A stretch of 64,000 nt of DNA from Verrucomicrobiia bacterium. GTDB lineage: Bacteria > Verrucomicrobiota > Verrucomicrobiia > Verrucomicrobiales > Akkermansiaceae. Shown in pieces: positions 54,586 through 63,440 of this stretch (within the stretch, counting starts at the first letter, position 1; each line of letters opens with the position of its first letter). The notes beneath the pieces were generated by a model. It made no database searches, was not told the origin of the DNA, and was given only the letters and a program-made list of their open reading frames with translations. Location: NCBI GenBank assembly GCA_947462875.1, contig CANHQJ010000001.1, forward strand, positions 124,001 to 188,000, written 5' to 3'. Both the position numbers and the translations under genes were made by a program.

Positions 54586-57500
54586 ATGAATGATTGCAGC
54601 ACCCTAATCGCGCGTAGTGTCCCAAGTTCGTCCGGCCTCTGTGGGCGTTTGTTTCGTCGGGTGTGGTCTGTGTTTCTTGTGTTGGCTGTCGTACTGCTGT
54701 GCCGTCCCGAAATGCTGCATGCGGCGGGTGCGGTGGGCGTGGAGGAGGGGATGCGTTTTGATGGCAATGAGGCGCGGCCGGATCGTTTGATCGCGCGGTT
54801 TGTGCCGGATTTGGCTGTGCCGGAAAAGGAGATCACGAACAAACTGGCAAATTTCGGCGTTTCGATTTTGCGAAGAGATGCCATGGTGCCGGGATTGGTG
54901 GTGCTGCAGCTCGATGCGCCGGTGAAAGGAGAGAATGCCGCGGATCAACTCGCGGCGCTGATCAAGAAACTGAATGCCACGGGCTGGTTCCGCTACGTCG
55001 AGCCGGATTGGATCGTGAAAGCTCTGGCGACTCCGTCCGATGCCGCGTTTGCCGATGGCAGGCTCTGGGGTCTGCGCAATACGGGGCAGTCGGGTGGCAC
55101 GGCGGGCGCTGACATCGATGCGATGGACGCATGGGACATCACGACCGGTTCGGCATCGGTGGTGGTGGGCGTGATCGATACGGGAATCCGCTACACCCAC
55201 CAGGACCTCGCCGCGAACATGTGGGTGAATCCCGGCGAAATTTCCGGCAACGGGATCGACGATGATGCCAATGGTTACATCGACGATGTGTATGGGATCA
55301 ACTCGATCACGGGATCCGGAAATCCGATGGACGATAACAACCATGGCACGCACTGCGCGGGCACGATCGGTGCCGTGGCGAATGGCGGCGGACCGCATGT
55401 GGGCGTGGCGTGGAATGTGCGGCTGATGGGGTTGAAATTTCTCTCTTCCACGGGCTCGGGCTCTACCAGCGATGCCATCGAGTGTGTGAGTTACGCTGTC
55501 GCACGTGGTGTGAAAATCCTGAGCAATTCCTGGGGCGGCGGGGGATACAGCCAGGGTATGTTTGACAGCATCGTGGCCGCGCGGAATGCCAATGTCATTT
55601 TCATCGCCGCGGCCGGTAATGAATCCAGCAACAATGACCAGGTGGTGAATTATCCATCGAACTATGACGTGGCGAACGTGGTCGCGGTGGCGGCGCTGGA
55701 CCGCAATGACCAACTGGCGAGTTTTTCGAACTACGGGCTGACCACCGTGGACATCGGCGCACCGGGCGTGGCGATTTATTCGACGACGGCCGAGAGCAAT
55801 ACGGCCTACAGCACCTATGACGGCACCAGCATGGCCACGCCTCACGTGGCGGGTGCCGCGGCCCTGTCGCGGGCGGCGTATCCGGCGGCCACTTTCTCGG
55901 AACTCAAACAACGGCTGATGAGTGCCGCGCGTCCGGTCTCGTCCTTGGCGGGGAAATCCGTGACGGGGGCCACGCTCGACGCTCGGGCCTCACTCACAGT
56001 TGCTGCGGATGGTGTTTTGGAAATCAAAGCGCTCGCCACGCCTACGCCATTGCGGGCGGGTTCTACCGTGAATGTGTTCGTTACCCTAACGGATTTGTCT
56101 CCGGTGCCGGGTGCCACCGTGGACGCGCGCTTCGGCACACAGGCCTATGTGCGGTTGTTGGACAATGGCAATTCTCCGGATACCGTGGCCGGTGACGGCG
56201 TGTATGCGGGGGCGATGGTGGTGCCCTCCGGTTCCACGAGTGTGGTCCTGCAGGTACAGGCGAGCGCCGCAGGCAAGACGCCCGGGTCTGCGGATTTCCC
56301 ATTCCCGATCGCCGTTCCGCCTCCCAATGATGCCTTTGCCAATCGTGCGCTCATCACCGCTGGCAGCACGCAGTCGCTCGGAACCAATGCGGATGCCTCC
56401 GCGGAAACAAGCGAGCCGAGAAACCCATCGGTCGCGGGTGGCAAAAGCGTGTGGTGGTCGTGGACCGCCGCGGCTTCTTCTTCGGTGACGATCAGCACCA
56501 CGGGGAGTTCGTTCGATACGACACTGGCCATTTACACCGGCACTTCCCTCGGCAATCTGTTGTTGGTCGGGTCCAATGATGATGCTGGTGGCGTGCAAAG
56601 CGCGGTGACATTTTCGGCAGTGGCCGGAACGACGTATGCGATTCAGGTGGATGGCTATTCTGGTGCCACGGGGGCTGTCACGTTGAATCACCCGCAAACC
56701 GGTGCCGCGCCGGGAGCTCCGGTGATTGTGACGAACCCCGCCAATGTCAGCGTGCTGATAGGGCAACCGCTGTCGATCCAAGTCGTCGCACAAGGAGACG
56801 CGACACTGGCCTATCAGTGGTATCGCAATGACCAGCCCATTTCGGGAGCTACGTCTGCCGTTTTTTCGAAACCCTCCGCCGCCTTGGGTGACGAGGGCGA
56901 GTACCAGGTGATCGTGACCAACTCGAAAGGCACGGCTTTGAGTTCTGTCGCGTATGTCGCGATCGAACAAACCGCCATCATCCCTGAAAACGATCCGTTT
57001 TCCGCTGCCACGGTGATCACCGGAGCATCGGGCCGGGTCCGTGCGAGCAATCGTCTGGCGACGGGTGAAACGGGCGAACCGAATCATGCCTCGGCCTCCA
57101 CGCCGCTGGCCTCGGTGTGGTGGAAATGGACGGCTACGGCGAATGGTCAGCTCACGCTCGATACCTTCGGCAGTTCCTTTGATACCACACTCGCCGCTTA
57201 CACGGGCACCACCCTTGGAGCGCTGACCGTTCGCGGTTCATCGAACGATGCCGATGGCACCTTGCAGAGTCGTGTATCCTTTCAAGTGCTATCGGGACAG
57301 AGCGTGTGGATCGCGATTGATGGAGCAGGCGCCGCGGAAGGGGCCATCGTGTTCAACTACCTGTTCCAACCTGATGCCGTTTCGGTGCCGAATGACAACT
57401 TCGCTTCTCGCACGGCGCTCGGTTTCGGATCGGTCACAGCCACGGGCACGAACATCGGAGCGACCGGTGAAGTCGGCGAGCCGGATCACATCGGTGCTTC

Positions 57501-59031
57501 CAGTCCGCTGGCCTCGGCGTGGTGGTCATGGACGGCACCGCAAACGGGCGCGTTGGTGATCGATACCAACGGCAGCGATTTCGATACCATATTGGCGGCG
57601 TATTCTGGCACCGCATTGAGCAACCTAACGCTCCTGGGAGGGAATGATGATGGGGGCGATGGATCGAACAGCCGCATCACACTGGCGGTGCAAGCGGGCC
57701 AGGTGTTGCACATTGCCGTCGATGGATTTGGCTCCGCCCAGGGAAGCATCAATCTGAATGTTGCCTTCACGGCTGGTGCGCTACAGCCGCCGGGAAATGA
57801 CAACTTCGCCAGTTCGTTTTTGATAGGTCCCGGCATTGATCTCGTGACCGGGAGCAATCTGTTCGCCACGGGGCAATCGGGTGAGCCGCTCCACGTCTCG
57901 GCGGTGGTAAGTCCGTTGAATTCCGTCTGGTGGCGGTGGGTGGCACCCAGTAGCGGCACGCTGACGATTGATCTGGCGGGCAGTGAGTTTAACTCCGAGG
58001 AAATGGATACGATTCTGGCAATCTATGAAGGGACAGCCTTGAATGCGCTCACGCCCGTGGCATCGAATGACGATAATCCTGATAACGCCAACACCGTCAC
58101 CAGCAAAGTGACTTTCTCCGTCGAGCCTGGGCAGACTTATCACATCGCGGTGGATGGCTTCGGCAGTGAGGTCGGCAGCATTCGCATGGCTTTGGCATTC
58201 ACCAGTTCCGCCACCACGCCTACGCTGGCGGTCGCGCTTGATCAAACGGCGCTGACCTGGACCACGGGCGGTGGCGCCTTGTGGGCGGGCACCTTTTTCC
58301 CCAGTCAGGATGGCATCGATGCCGCCCGCAGCGGGCAGATATCGGACTCTGGCGAAAGTTGGCTGCAAACGACAGTGACCGGTCCGGGCACTCTGGGTTT
58401 CTGGTGGCGGGCGGACAGCGAAGCGGACTTTGATCAGTTGCAGCTTCAGGTGGGGGGAACTACGGTGGCAACCATCAGCGGAGCTACGGGGTGGCTGTAT
58501 CGATCCGCTCCCATTCCCGCGGGCACTCAAACGGTGCGCTGGAGATACGTGAAAGATGCCAGTGTGGCGCGGGGGCTGGATCGGGGATTCGTCGATCAGG
58601 TCACGTTTGTGCCGGCAGGTTTCCTCGGTTGGATCGGCACGCATCCTTCGATTCCCGCGCAACTGCGTGGCGCGCTCGATGATCCCGATCAAGACGGCAC
58701 CGGAAATCTCATGGAATATTTTCAAAACACATCGCCCATGGATGCGCGCGCAAGGGGAGGCATCAGTGTGCCGGTCGTCTCTCCTTCAGGCCAATTCACC
58801 GCGCAATTCCGCCGCAACAAAAGCACGACCGATCTTACCGCAACCGTGCAATGGGCTCCCAATCTCTCGAACTGGGCTTCGTCCGGTCAGGCGGTTGCGG
58901 GCACGATCGTGACGATGAACCAGTCGGTCGACACCAGCCCGGCGGATCATGACATGGTCACGATTACCGGAACTGTCACCGGCACAGTCCTCAAGAATTT
59001 GTTTCTGCGCATGCACGTGTTGCAAAATTGA
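54586..59031 (+). CDS. secreted subtilisin-like serine protease with four repeated domains
   Basis: The 1481-residue protein has a signal peptide (about 20-47), a propeptide-like region (about 60-150) and an S8 peptidase domain with the catalytic triad Asp198 (GVIDTGIRYTH), His253 (NNHGTHCAG) and Ser415 (DGTSMATPHVAG). After a domain of about 120 residues come four copies of a roughly 120-residue beta-rich module marked by NDxFA, a WWxWTA-like motif, D-T-x-LA-x-Y and a final VDG; an Ig-like domain (about 715-800) separates copies one and two. A MAM/laminin-like segment (GTLGFWWRADSEADFDQL) and a DPDQDGTGNLMEYF terminus end the protein. It digests external proteins. A TTG six bases earlier is an alternative start. 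Confidence 0.92.
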   Translation: MNDCSTLIARSVPSSSGLCGRLFRRVWSVFLVLAVVLLCRPEMLHAAGAVGVEEGMRFDGNEARPDRLIARFVPDLAVPEKEITNKLANFGVSILRRDAMVPGLVVLQLDAPVKGENAADQLAALIKKLNATGWFRYVEPDWIVKALATPSDAAFADGRLWGLRNTGQSGGTAGADIDAMDAWDITTGSASVVVGVIDTGIRYTHQDLAANMWVNPGEISGNGIDDDANGYIDDVYGINSITGSGNPMDDNNHGTHCAGTIGAVANGGGPHVGVAWNVRLMGLKFLSSTGSGSTSDAIECVSYAVARGVKILSNSWGGGGYSQGMFDSIVAARNANVIFIAAAGNESSNNDQVVNYPSNYDVANVVAVAALDRNDQLASFSNYGLTTVDIGAPGVAIYSTTAESNTAYSTYDGTSMATPHVAGAAALSRAAYPAATFSELKQRLMSAARPVSSLAGKSVTGATLDARASLTVAADGVLEIKALATPTPLRAGSTVNVFVTLTDLSPVPGATVDARFGTQAYVRLLDNGNSPDTVAGDGVYAGAMVVPSGSTSVVLQVQASAAGKTPGSADFPFPIAVPPPNDAFANRALITAGSTQSLGTNADASAETSEPRNPSVAGGKSVWWSWTAAASSSVTISTTGSSFDTTLAIYTGTSLGNLLLVGSNDDAGGVQSAVTFSAVAGTTYAIQVDGYSGATGAVTLNHPQTGAAPGAPVIVTNPANVSVLIGQPLSIQVVAQGDATLAYQWYRNDQPISGATSAVFSKPSAALGDEGEYQVIVTNSKGTALSSVAYVAIEQTAIIPENDPFSAATVITGASGRVRASNRLATGETGEPNHASASTPLASVWWKWTATANGQLTLDTFGSSFDTTLAAYTGTTLGALTVRGSSNDADGTLQSRVSFQVLSGQSVWIAIDGAGAAEGAIVFNYLFQPDAVSVPNDNFASRTALGFGSVTATGTNIGATGEVGEPDHIGASSPLASAWWSWTAPQTGALVIDTNGSDFDTILAAYSGTALSNLTLLGGNDDGGDGSNSRITLAVQAGQVLHIAVDGFGSAQGSINLNVAFTAGALQPPGNDNFASSFLIGPGIDLVTGSNLFATGQSGEPLHVSAVVSPLNSVWWRWVAPSSGTLTIDLAGSEFNSEEMDTILAIYEGTALNALTPVASNDDNPDNANTVTSKVTFSVEPGQTYHIAVDGFGSEVGSIRMALAFTSSATTPTLAVALDQTALTWTTGGGALWAGTFFPSQDGIDAARSGQISDSGESWLQTTVTGPGTLGFWWRADSEADFDQLQLQVGGTTVATISGATGWLYRSAPIPAGTQTVRWRYVKDASVARGLDRGFVDQVTFVPAGFLGWIGTHPSIPAQLRGALDDPDQDGTGNLMEYFQNTSPMDARARGGISVPVVSPSGQFTAQFRRNKSTTDLTATVQWAPNLSNWASSGQAVAGTIVTMNQSVDTSPADHDMVTITGTVTGTVLKNLFLRMHVLQN

Positions 59032-59087
59032 ATGCCATCGTTGTTCCACGGAGTGATTGGAAAGACTGGTGCCTTGCCTGAATCGGG

Positions 59088-59115
59088 TTGACGCATTTCC
59101 CTGTGGGTGTATGAC
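59088..59115 (+). promoter_or_regulatory. promoter-like hexamers abutting the 59125 gene
   Basis: TTGACG, a 16-base spacer and TATGAC end nine bases before the ATG at 59125. It would drive the aldo/keto reductase operon with almost no leader. Confidence 0.45.
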
Positions 59116-59124
59116 TTATGAATC

Positions 59125-59559
59125 ATGAAGGCAGATCGTTCACCCACTCGCAATTCACCTGGTGGATGGATTTGTTTTCTAGCGCATTTCCTGATCATTC
59201 TCTCCGCATGGACGCTGGTGATCAAATACATCTTCCCGATCTCATACGCCGCCGCTCACGGATTGCCACTCACGAGCCATGTTTTCTGGGATTTGTGGCC
59301 GGTCGCGCACTTGTGGCTCGCGTGGGTTCTGTTAAAGCCGAAATTTTACACCGCGTGGCTCGCCATCGTGATGTCCGCGATTGAGATCGTGATCATTGTC
59401 ACGCTTTTCTACCGCTTTCTCAGTTCGCCGGAACCCGAGTGGACGATCTGGCGGACCAATTGGTTTATCAATAAGATCTTTGTCCTCTCCTGTTTTATTC
59501 TCATTTTCGTAACATTCATTCGACCTAACAGAAAACGAACAAACACAGTATCACCATGA
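59125..59559 (+). CDS. hypothetical membrane protein
   Basis: The 144-residue protein has about four transmembrane helices (near 16-36, 54-70, 77-99 and 118-134) and a basic, positively charged C-terminus. Conserved-looking pairs of aromatic residues (WDLWPVAHLWLAW) sit in a loop-helix region. I recognise no family. Its stop overlaps the start of the aldo/keto reductase gene (ATGA), so they are translationally coupled; a membrane anchor or partner of that enzyme is possible. Confidence 0.7.
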   Translation: MKADRSPTRNSPGGWICFLAHFLIILSAWTLVIKYIFPISYAAAHGLPLTSHVFWDLWPVAHLWLAWVLLKPKFYTAWLAIVMSAIEIVIIVTLFYRFLSSPEPEWTIWRTNWFINKIFVLSCFILIFVTFIRPNRKRTNTVSP

Positions 59560-60476
59560 ACCGCAGAAACTCACTCAAACTGATCGGCGCTGGCGCCACA
59601 GCGCTCGGCTTTTCGCCAACCCTTGGCCTCGCGCAAGAGGCAAAGGGAGCGACGAAAAAGATACCTTCCTCGGGCGAAGAGATCCCGGTGATCGGTATGG
59701 GCACGTGGCGCACTTTTAATGTCGGCAGTGATACCGTGTTGCGCGATCGCTGCACGGAAGTCCTCAAAACCTTTTTCGCCCAGGGCGGAAGGATGATCGA
59801 CAATTCACCGATGTATGGCTCCGCCCGCGAAGTGGTGGGCTATGCTTTGAAAAAAACGGGCATTCCCGACAAGCTGTTTTCGGCTGAGAAAATCTGGACA
59901 GAGGACGTCACAGCGACCCGCAAGCAGACCGCTGAGTCCGCAGGCTTGTGGGGCGTGAAGACTTTCGACCTTATGCAGATTCACAATCTCACCGCATGGC
60001 AGGAGCACCTCGTCACGCTGCGAAAAATGAAAGAGGAGGGCGTGATTCGTTACCTCGGCATCACGACTTCGCATGGCCGGCGGCACGAGGATTTGGAGAA
60101 AATCATGAAGAGCGAGCCACTCGATTTCGTGCAACTCACCTACAACATCACTCATCGCGAGGTCGAGGAGCGCTTGCTGCCTCTCGCGGCAGAAAAGGGG
60201 ATCGCCATCATCGCGAACCGGCCCTTCGATGGTGCGGATCTGTTTGCATTGGTGAAATCGAAGGACGCCAAACTACCCGCATACGCGGCAGAGATTGGCT
60301 GCGATACCTGGGCCGCATTTTTCCTCAAGTTCATCGTCTCCCATCCCGCTGTCACCTGCGCCATTCCCGCCACCAGCAAGGTCGCTCACATGCAGGAAAA
60401 CATGGCATCGCGCCTCGGCGTCATGCCGGATGAGGCCACCCGCAAGCGCATGATCGAGACGATTGCAAAACTATGA
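59556..60476 (+). CDS. Tat-exported aldo/keto reductase
   Basis: The 306-residue protein starts with a twin-arginine signal (RRNSLKLIGAGATALG) and then an aldo/keto reductase TIM barrel: GMGTWRTF, DNSPMYGSAREVVG with the catalytic Asp and Tyr, the catalytic Lys in SAEKIW and the His in MQIHNL. The tetrad is complete. Folding before export with bound NADPH explains the Tat signal; a periplasmic reductase using a pre-bound nicotinamide is a less common idea in this family. It overlaps both neighbours by four bases, indicating a three-gene operon. Confidence 0.9.
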   Translation: MNRRNSLKLIGAGATALGFSPTLGLAQEAKGATKKIPSSGEEIPVIGMGTWRTFNVGSDTVLRDRCTEVLKTFFAQGGRMIDNSPMYGSAREVVGYALKKTGIPDKLFSAEKIWTEDVTATRKQTAESAGLWGVKTFDLMQIHNLTAWQEHLVTLRKMKEEGVIRYLGITTSHGRRHEDLEKIMKSEPLDFVQLTYNITHREVEERLLPLAAEKGIAIIANRPFDGADLFALVKSKDAKLPAYAAEIGCDTWAAFFLKFIVSHPAVTCAIPATSKVAHMQENMASRLGVMPDEATRKRMIETIAKL

Positions 60477-61153
60477 TCGACCACCTCAGCAGTTACTCGG
60501 TCAAAAACTTCATTCCTTTCATCGATGAAGTGTATTTCCGTCTCTTTGAGCGACACTTTGAAAAATGGTGGCCCGCGCATCCGTTCATGCTCGCGCTGGG
60601 GATCGCCATCATCGTCCTCGCATGGATGGGGAAAACTCGCGTGCTTGCCGTGGCTCTCACCCTGCCGCTGATCTTTTGTGCCGTGACGTTTCACTTTCTC
60701 CTATACGCGGAACTAACCCTATTGGGGAAGTACTTCGGTTGGGCTTTTCTCTTGCAGGCCGCGCTCCTCTTGCTATGGGGCTTTTCTGCGAAGCCTTCGG
60801 GAAAAGGCAAACTCAGCGTGTCCTCGCTCCTTGGATCGGCGATCGCGGTTTTCGGCATCGCCGTCTATCCCTTTCTCGTCTTCAGTGAGGAGGGGACGCT
60901 CAAAGGTGCTCAATATCTCGGCATGTCGCCCGATCCTACCATCTGCTTCGTTCTTGGCATTCTTCTCATGGCCGCGCGCCCCGTCTGGTTTTTGCTGCTT
61001 TATCCGATCCCTTTTCTTTGGGTCGCCGCCACCGCAGGAACCCTCGATACCTTCAACATTCCCCAGGCGATGACGCTGCCTATCATCGCATCCATCGCGT
61101 TGATTGGTGCGATCATTACCGCTCTCACTAGAAAATTTTTTTCTAAGGATTAG
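60473..61153 (+). CDS. DUF6064-like membrane protein
   Basis: The 226-residue protein has about six to seven transmembrane helices. The start MIDHLSSYSVKNFIPFIDE and the phrase AVYPFLVF recall the DUF6064 family of bacterial membrane proteins, whose function is unknown. It follows the Tat-exported aldo/keto reductase with an ATGA overlap and is the third gene of the operon from 59125; it could be a membrane partner of that enzyme. A DUF4139 gene follows within 40 bases. Confidence 0.7.
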   Translation: MIDHLSSYSVKNFIPFIDEVYFRLFERHFEKWWPAHPFMLALGIAIIVLAWMGKTRVLAVALTLPLIFCAVTFHFLLYAELTLLGKYFGWAFLLQAALLLLWGFSAKPSGKGKLSVSSLLGSAIAVFGIAVYPFLVFSEEGTLKGAQYLGMSPDPTICFVLGILLMAARPVWFLLLYPIPFLWVAATAGTLDTFNIPQAMTLPIIASIALIGAIITALTRKFFSKD

Positions 61154-61190
61154 CATCGGCATGTGTCATCATTTAGCAACCACCTCCATT

Positions 61191-62615
61191 ATGAAAACAT
61201 TCGCACTGACCAGTCTACTGATTTCCGCCGCCAGCGCCGATACCGCGCTGACCATATACAACCAAAACCTTGCGGTGGTCCGGGAGACCGTGCCGTTGGA
61301 GCTCAAGGCAGGGGAGACGGCGGTGAGCTTCGATCGCGCCACGGCGCAGGTGCTGGCGGATTCCGTCGTGTTGCGCGATCCCAGTGGCAAGTTTGGTTTT
61401 TCGATTTTGGAGCAAAGCTACCGCAACGATCCTGTGAGTCGCTCGCTGCTGCTGCGGCATTTTGAGGGGCAGGAGATCGATTTCCGCACCGTGTATCCCG
61501 ATGGCAAGGTGGAGGTGAAGACCGGCAAAATCATCCGCTCCGGTCACGTGCCAGGCGGACAAGCGCAGGACCCGATCATCGAGGTCGAGGGCAAACTGCG
61601 CTTCCAACTTCCCGGCGAGCCGCTTTTCCCAGCGCTCGATGATGGAGCCATCCTGCGGCCCACTCTCGGCTGGGCGATCCAAAGCCAGGCGGATGCCAAA
61701 TTCGATGCACAGCTTTCCTACCTCAGCAACGGCTTTTCGTGGGAGGCGGATTACAACATCGTCGCCCCCGAAAAAGGGGAAACCGTCTCGCTGACGGGGT
61801 GGGTGACGGTCACGAACAACAGCGGCACCGCTTTTCAGAAAGCCATGGTCAAGCTGGTGGCGGGTGAGGTGAACATCGTGCAGCCGAATGCGCCGATGTT
61901 AGGCATGGAGCGGCGCAGCAAAATGATGGCGATGGCCGATGCCGCTCCGGCCGTGACCGAAAAGGCTTTCGATGACTTCCATCTTTACACCTTACAGCGC
62001 CCGCTGACGATCCGCGACAAGGAGACCAAGCAGGTCGAATTCTTGCGTGCGCACTCGGTGAAGGCGGCGAAAAAATACATCTACGATCCCGTCTCGATGC
62101 GATTTTTCGGTGGCGGTGCACCGCAGACCCAACCGATGCAGGGACAGGAGTTTCCGAAGGATGTGGCGATTTATTGGGAGTTCAAAAACGAGGAGGCGAA
62201 CGGTCTCGGCGTGCCACTGCCTGCCGGACGCATGCGCTTCTATCGCTCCGATGACAAGGACGGCAATCTCGAATTCGTCGGCGAAAACAACATCGACCAC
62301 ACTCCGCGCAATGAATCGGTTTCACTCTTCACCGGCAATGCGTTTGACCTGGTCGGCGAGCGCAAAGTGGCGAATTTCCAACGCGACGACCGCGCCCAGT
62401 GGGTGAAGGAAACCATCGAAGTAACCGTCAAAAACCGCTCCAAGGAGCCGAGGGAAATCATCGTGCGCGAGCATCTCTGGCGCTGGATGAACTGGAAGAT
62501 CGAAAACGCCTCGATGGAGCACGTGAAGAAGGACGCGCAGAAAATCGAGTTCACCGTGAAGCTTGCGCCCGATGAGGAAAAGAAAGTCACCTACACCGCC
62601 CACTACAGTTGGTAG
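61191..62615 (+). CDS. exported DUF4139 domain protein
   Basis: The ATG at 61191 gives 474 residues with a signal peptide (MKTFALTSLLISAASA). The rest follows the DUF4139 pattern: TIYNQNLAVVRETVPLEL near the start and LSYLSNGFSWEADYNIVAP in the middle (these mucoidy-inhibitor-like beta-rich proteins are secreted or surface proteins of unknown role). Near the C-terminus KEPREIIVREHLWRW and a final ITYTAHYSW-like segment (KKVTYTAHYSW here) are typical. A longer frame reaches 61104 but would overlap the membrane gene upstream. A palindrome directly follows the stop. Confidence 0.85.
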   Translation: MKTFALTSLLISAASADTALTIYNQNLAVVRETVPLELKAGETAVSFDRATAQVLADSVVLRDPSGKFGFSILEQSYRNDPVSRSLLLRHFEGQEIDFRTVYPDGKVEVKTGKIIRSGHVPGGQAQDPIIEVEGKLRFQLPGEPLFPALDDGAILRPTLGWAIQSQADAKFDAQLSYLSNGFSWEADYNIVAPEKGETVSLTGWVTVTNNSGTAFQKAMVKLVAGEVNIVQPNAPMLGMERRSKMMAMADAAPAVTEKAFDDFHLYTLQRPLTIRDKETKQVEFLRAHSVKAAKKYIYDPVSMRFFGGGAPQTQPMQGQEFPKDVAIYWEFKNEEANGLGVPLPAGRMRFYRSDDKDGNLEFVGENNIDHTPRNESVSLFTGNAFDLVGERKVANFQRDDRAQWVKETIEVTVKNRSKEPREIIVREHLWRWMNWKIENASMEHVKKDAQKIEFTVKLAPDEEKKVTYTAHYSW

Positions 62616-62617
62616 TG

Positions 62618-62633
62618 GCGGACTGAAGTCCGC
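62618..62633. repeat. palindromic repeat after the DUF4139 gene
   Basis: GCGGACT-GA-AGTCCGC is a perfect 7-base-arm hairpin two bases after the stop, followed by GCTCCC. I recall near-identical palindromes scattered in Verrucomicrobial genomes, possibly REP-type elements; it may also slow transcription. There is no T-run. Confidence 0.6.
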
Positions 62634-62683
62634 GCTCCCTTTGTTCGTGACAAATGTGGCCAAGGGTTGCTGAATTCCTGCCG

Positions 62684-63424
62684 ATGGAGATGGCTCATAC
62701 GACTCGCCTTGGATTTACTCACGGACTCAAATCGCTGCCGAGGGCTTGTGGTGTGTTGCTGCGGGCGCCGCGGATTCTGTTGTGGCTGATTCCACCACTG
62801 GTGATCACGTTGTTGTTGGATGTTCTCGCATTTTATTACGGCTATGGATGGCTGTGCTCGTGGATAAAGAGTCTGTTGCCTGTATCGTGGGACACTTCTT
62901 GGCTGCATGCAGCGATAGGGGTGCTGTCAGCGGTTGCTGTGATTTTTTTGTTAGGGTGGAGTTTTGCCTGGGTCTATCTTACGATGACCAGTCCGTTTCA
63001 AGATTTCATATCGGCCGCCGTGGAGCGGGAGATTCATGGCGTTGCGGGACCGGAACCAGAGGGCTGGAAGGGCTTTCTCCGGAGTATCTGGCAGAGTGTG
63101 GTGCAGGCGATAGTGCTGACCTTGCTCACGCTGATTTTTTTGGTCATCGGGCTCGTGCCGCTGTTGGGGGCGATTGTGTTTTTTCTTTGGAGCGCGTTTG
63201 CGCTAGGGTATGCGTTTGTATCGATTCCCTCGGGACGTATGGCGCAGCGGTTTTCGGAGAGGCTTGCGTTTGTGCGTTGTCATCGGGGTGCGGTGCTGGG
63301 CTTGGGCGTGGTCATCGCGATCCTATCGCTAGTACCGATACTGAATGTGGTGTGCCTGCCGGTTTTTGTGATTGCGGGTACTTTGCTGTATCTCGATGCG
63401 CATCATCGTTCTAACGAAAAGTAA
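62684..63424 (+). CDS. EI24/CysZ-like membrane protein
   Basis: The ATG at 62684 gives 246 residues and four long hydrophobic regions. The start (GFTHGLKSLPRACGVLLRAPRILLWL is the first helix region; RLGFTHGLKSL is the typical entry) and the middle SPFQDFISAAVEREIHG-like segment (YLTMTSPFQDFI, AVEREIHG) match the EI24/CysZ superfamily. CysZ is a sulfate permease, but many EI24 members have no known substrate. It is not next to cysteine genes here. The gene is followed by a short gap and the convergent GH71/99-like gene. Confidence 0.85.
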   Translation: MEMAHTTRLGFTHGLKSLPRACGVLLRAPRILLWLIPPLVITLLLDVLAFYYGYGWLCSWIKSLLPVSWDTSWLHAAIGVLSAVAVIFLLGWSFAWVYLTMTSPFQDFISAAVEREIHGVAGPEPEGWKGFLRSIWQSVVQAIVLTLLTLIFLVIGLVPLLGAIVFFLWSAFALGYAFVSIPSGRMAQRFSERLAFVRCHRGAVLGLGVVIAILSLVPILNVVCLPVFVIAGTLLYLDAHHRSNEK

Positions 63425-63440
63425 AAAGGCGCGATGAGTT

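Noticed and set aside
54395-54625. 76-residue open frame in the gap before the subtilase
   Set aside because: No ribosome-binding site or homology, it overlaps the subtilase start, and the region carries a promoter in the other direction.
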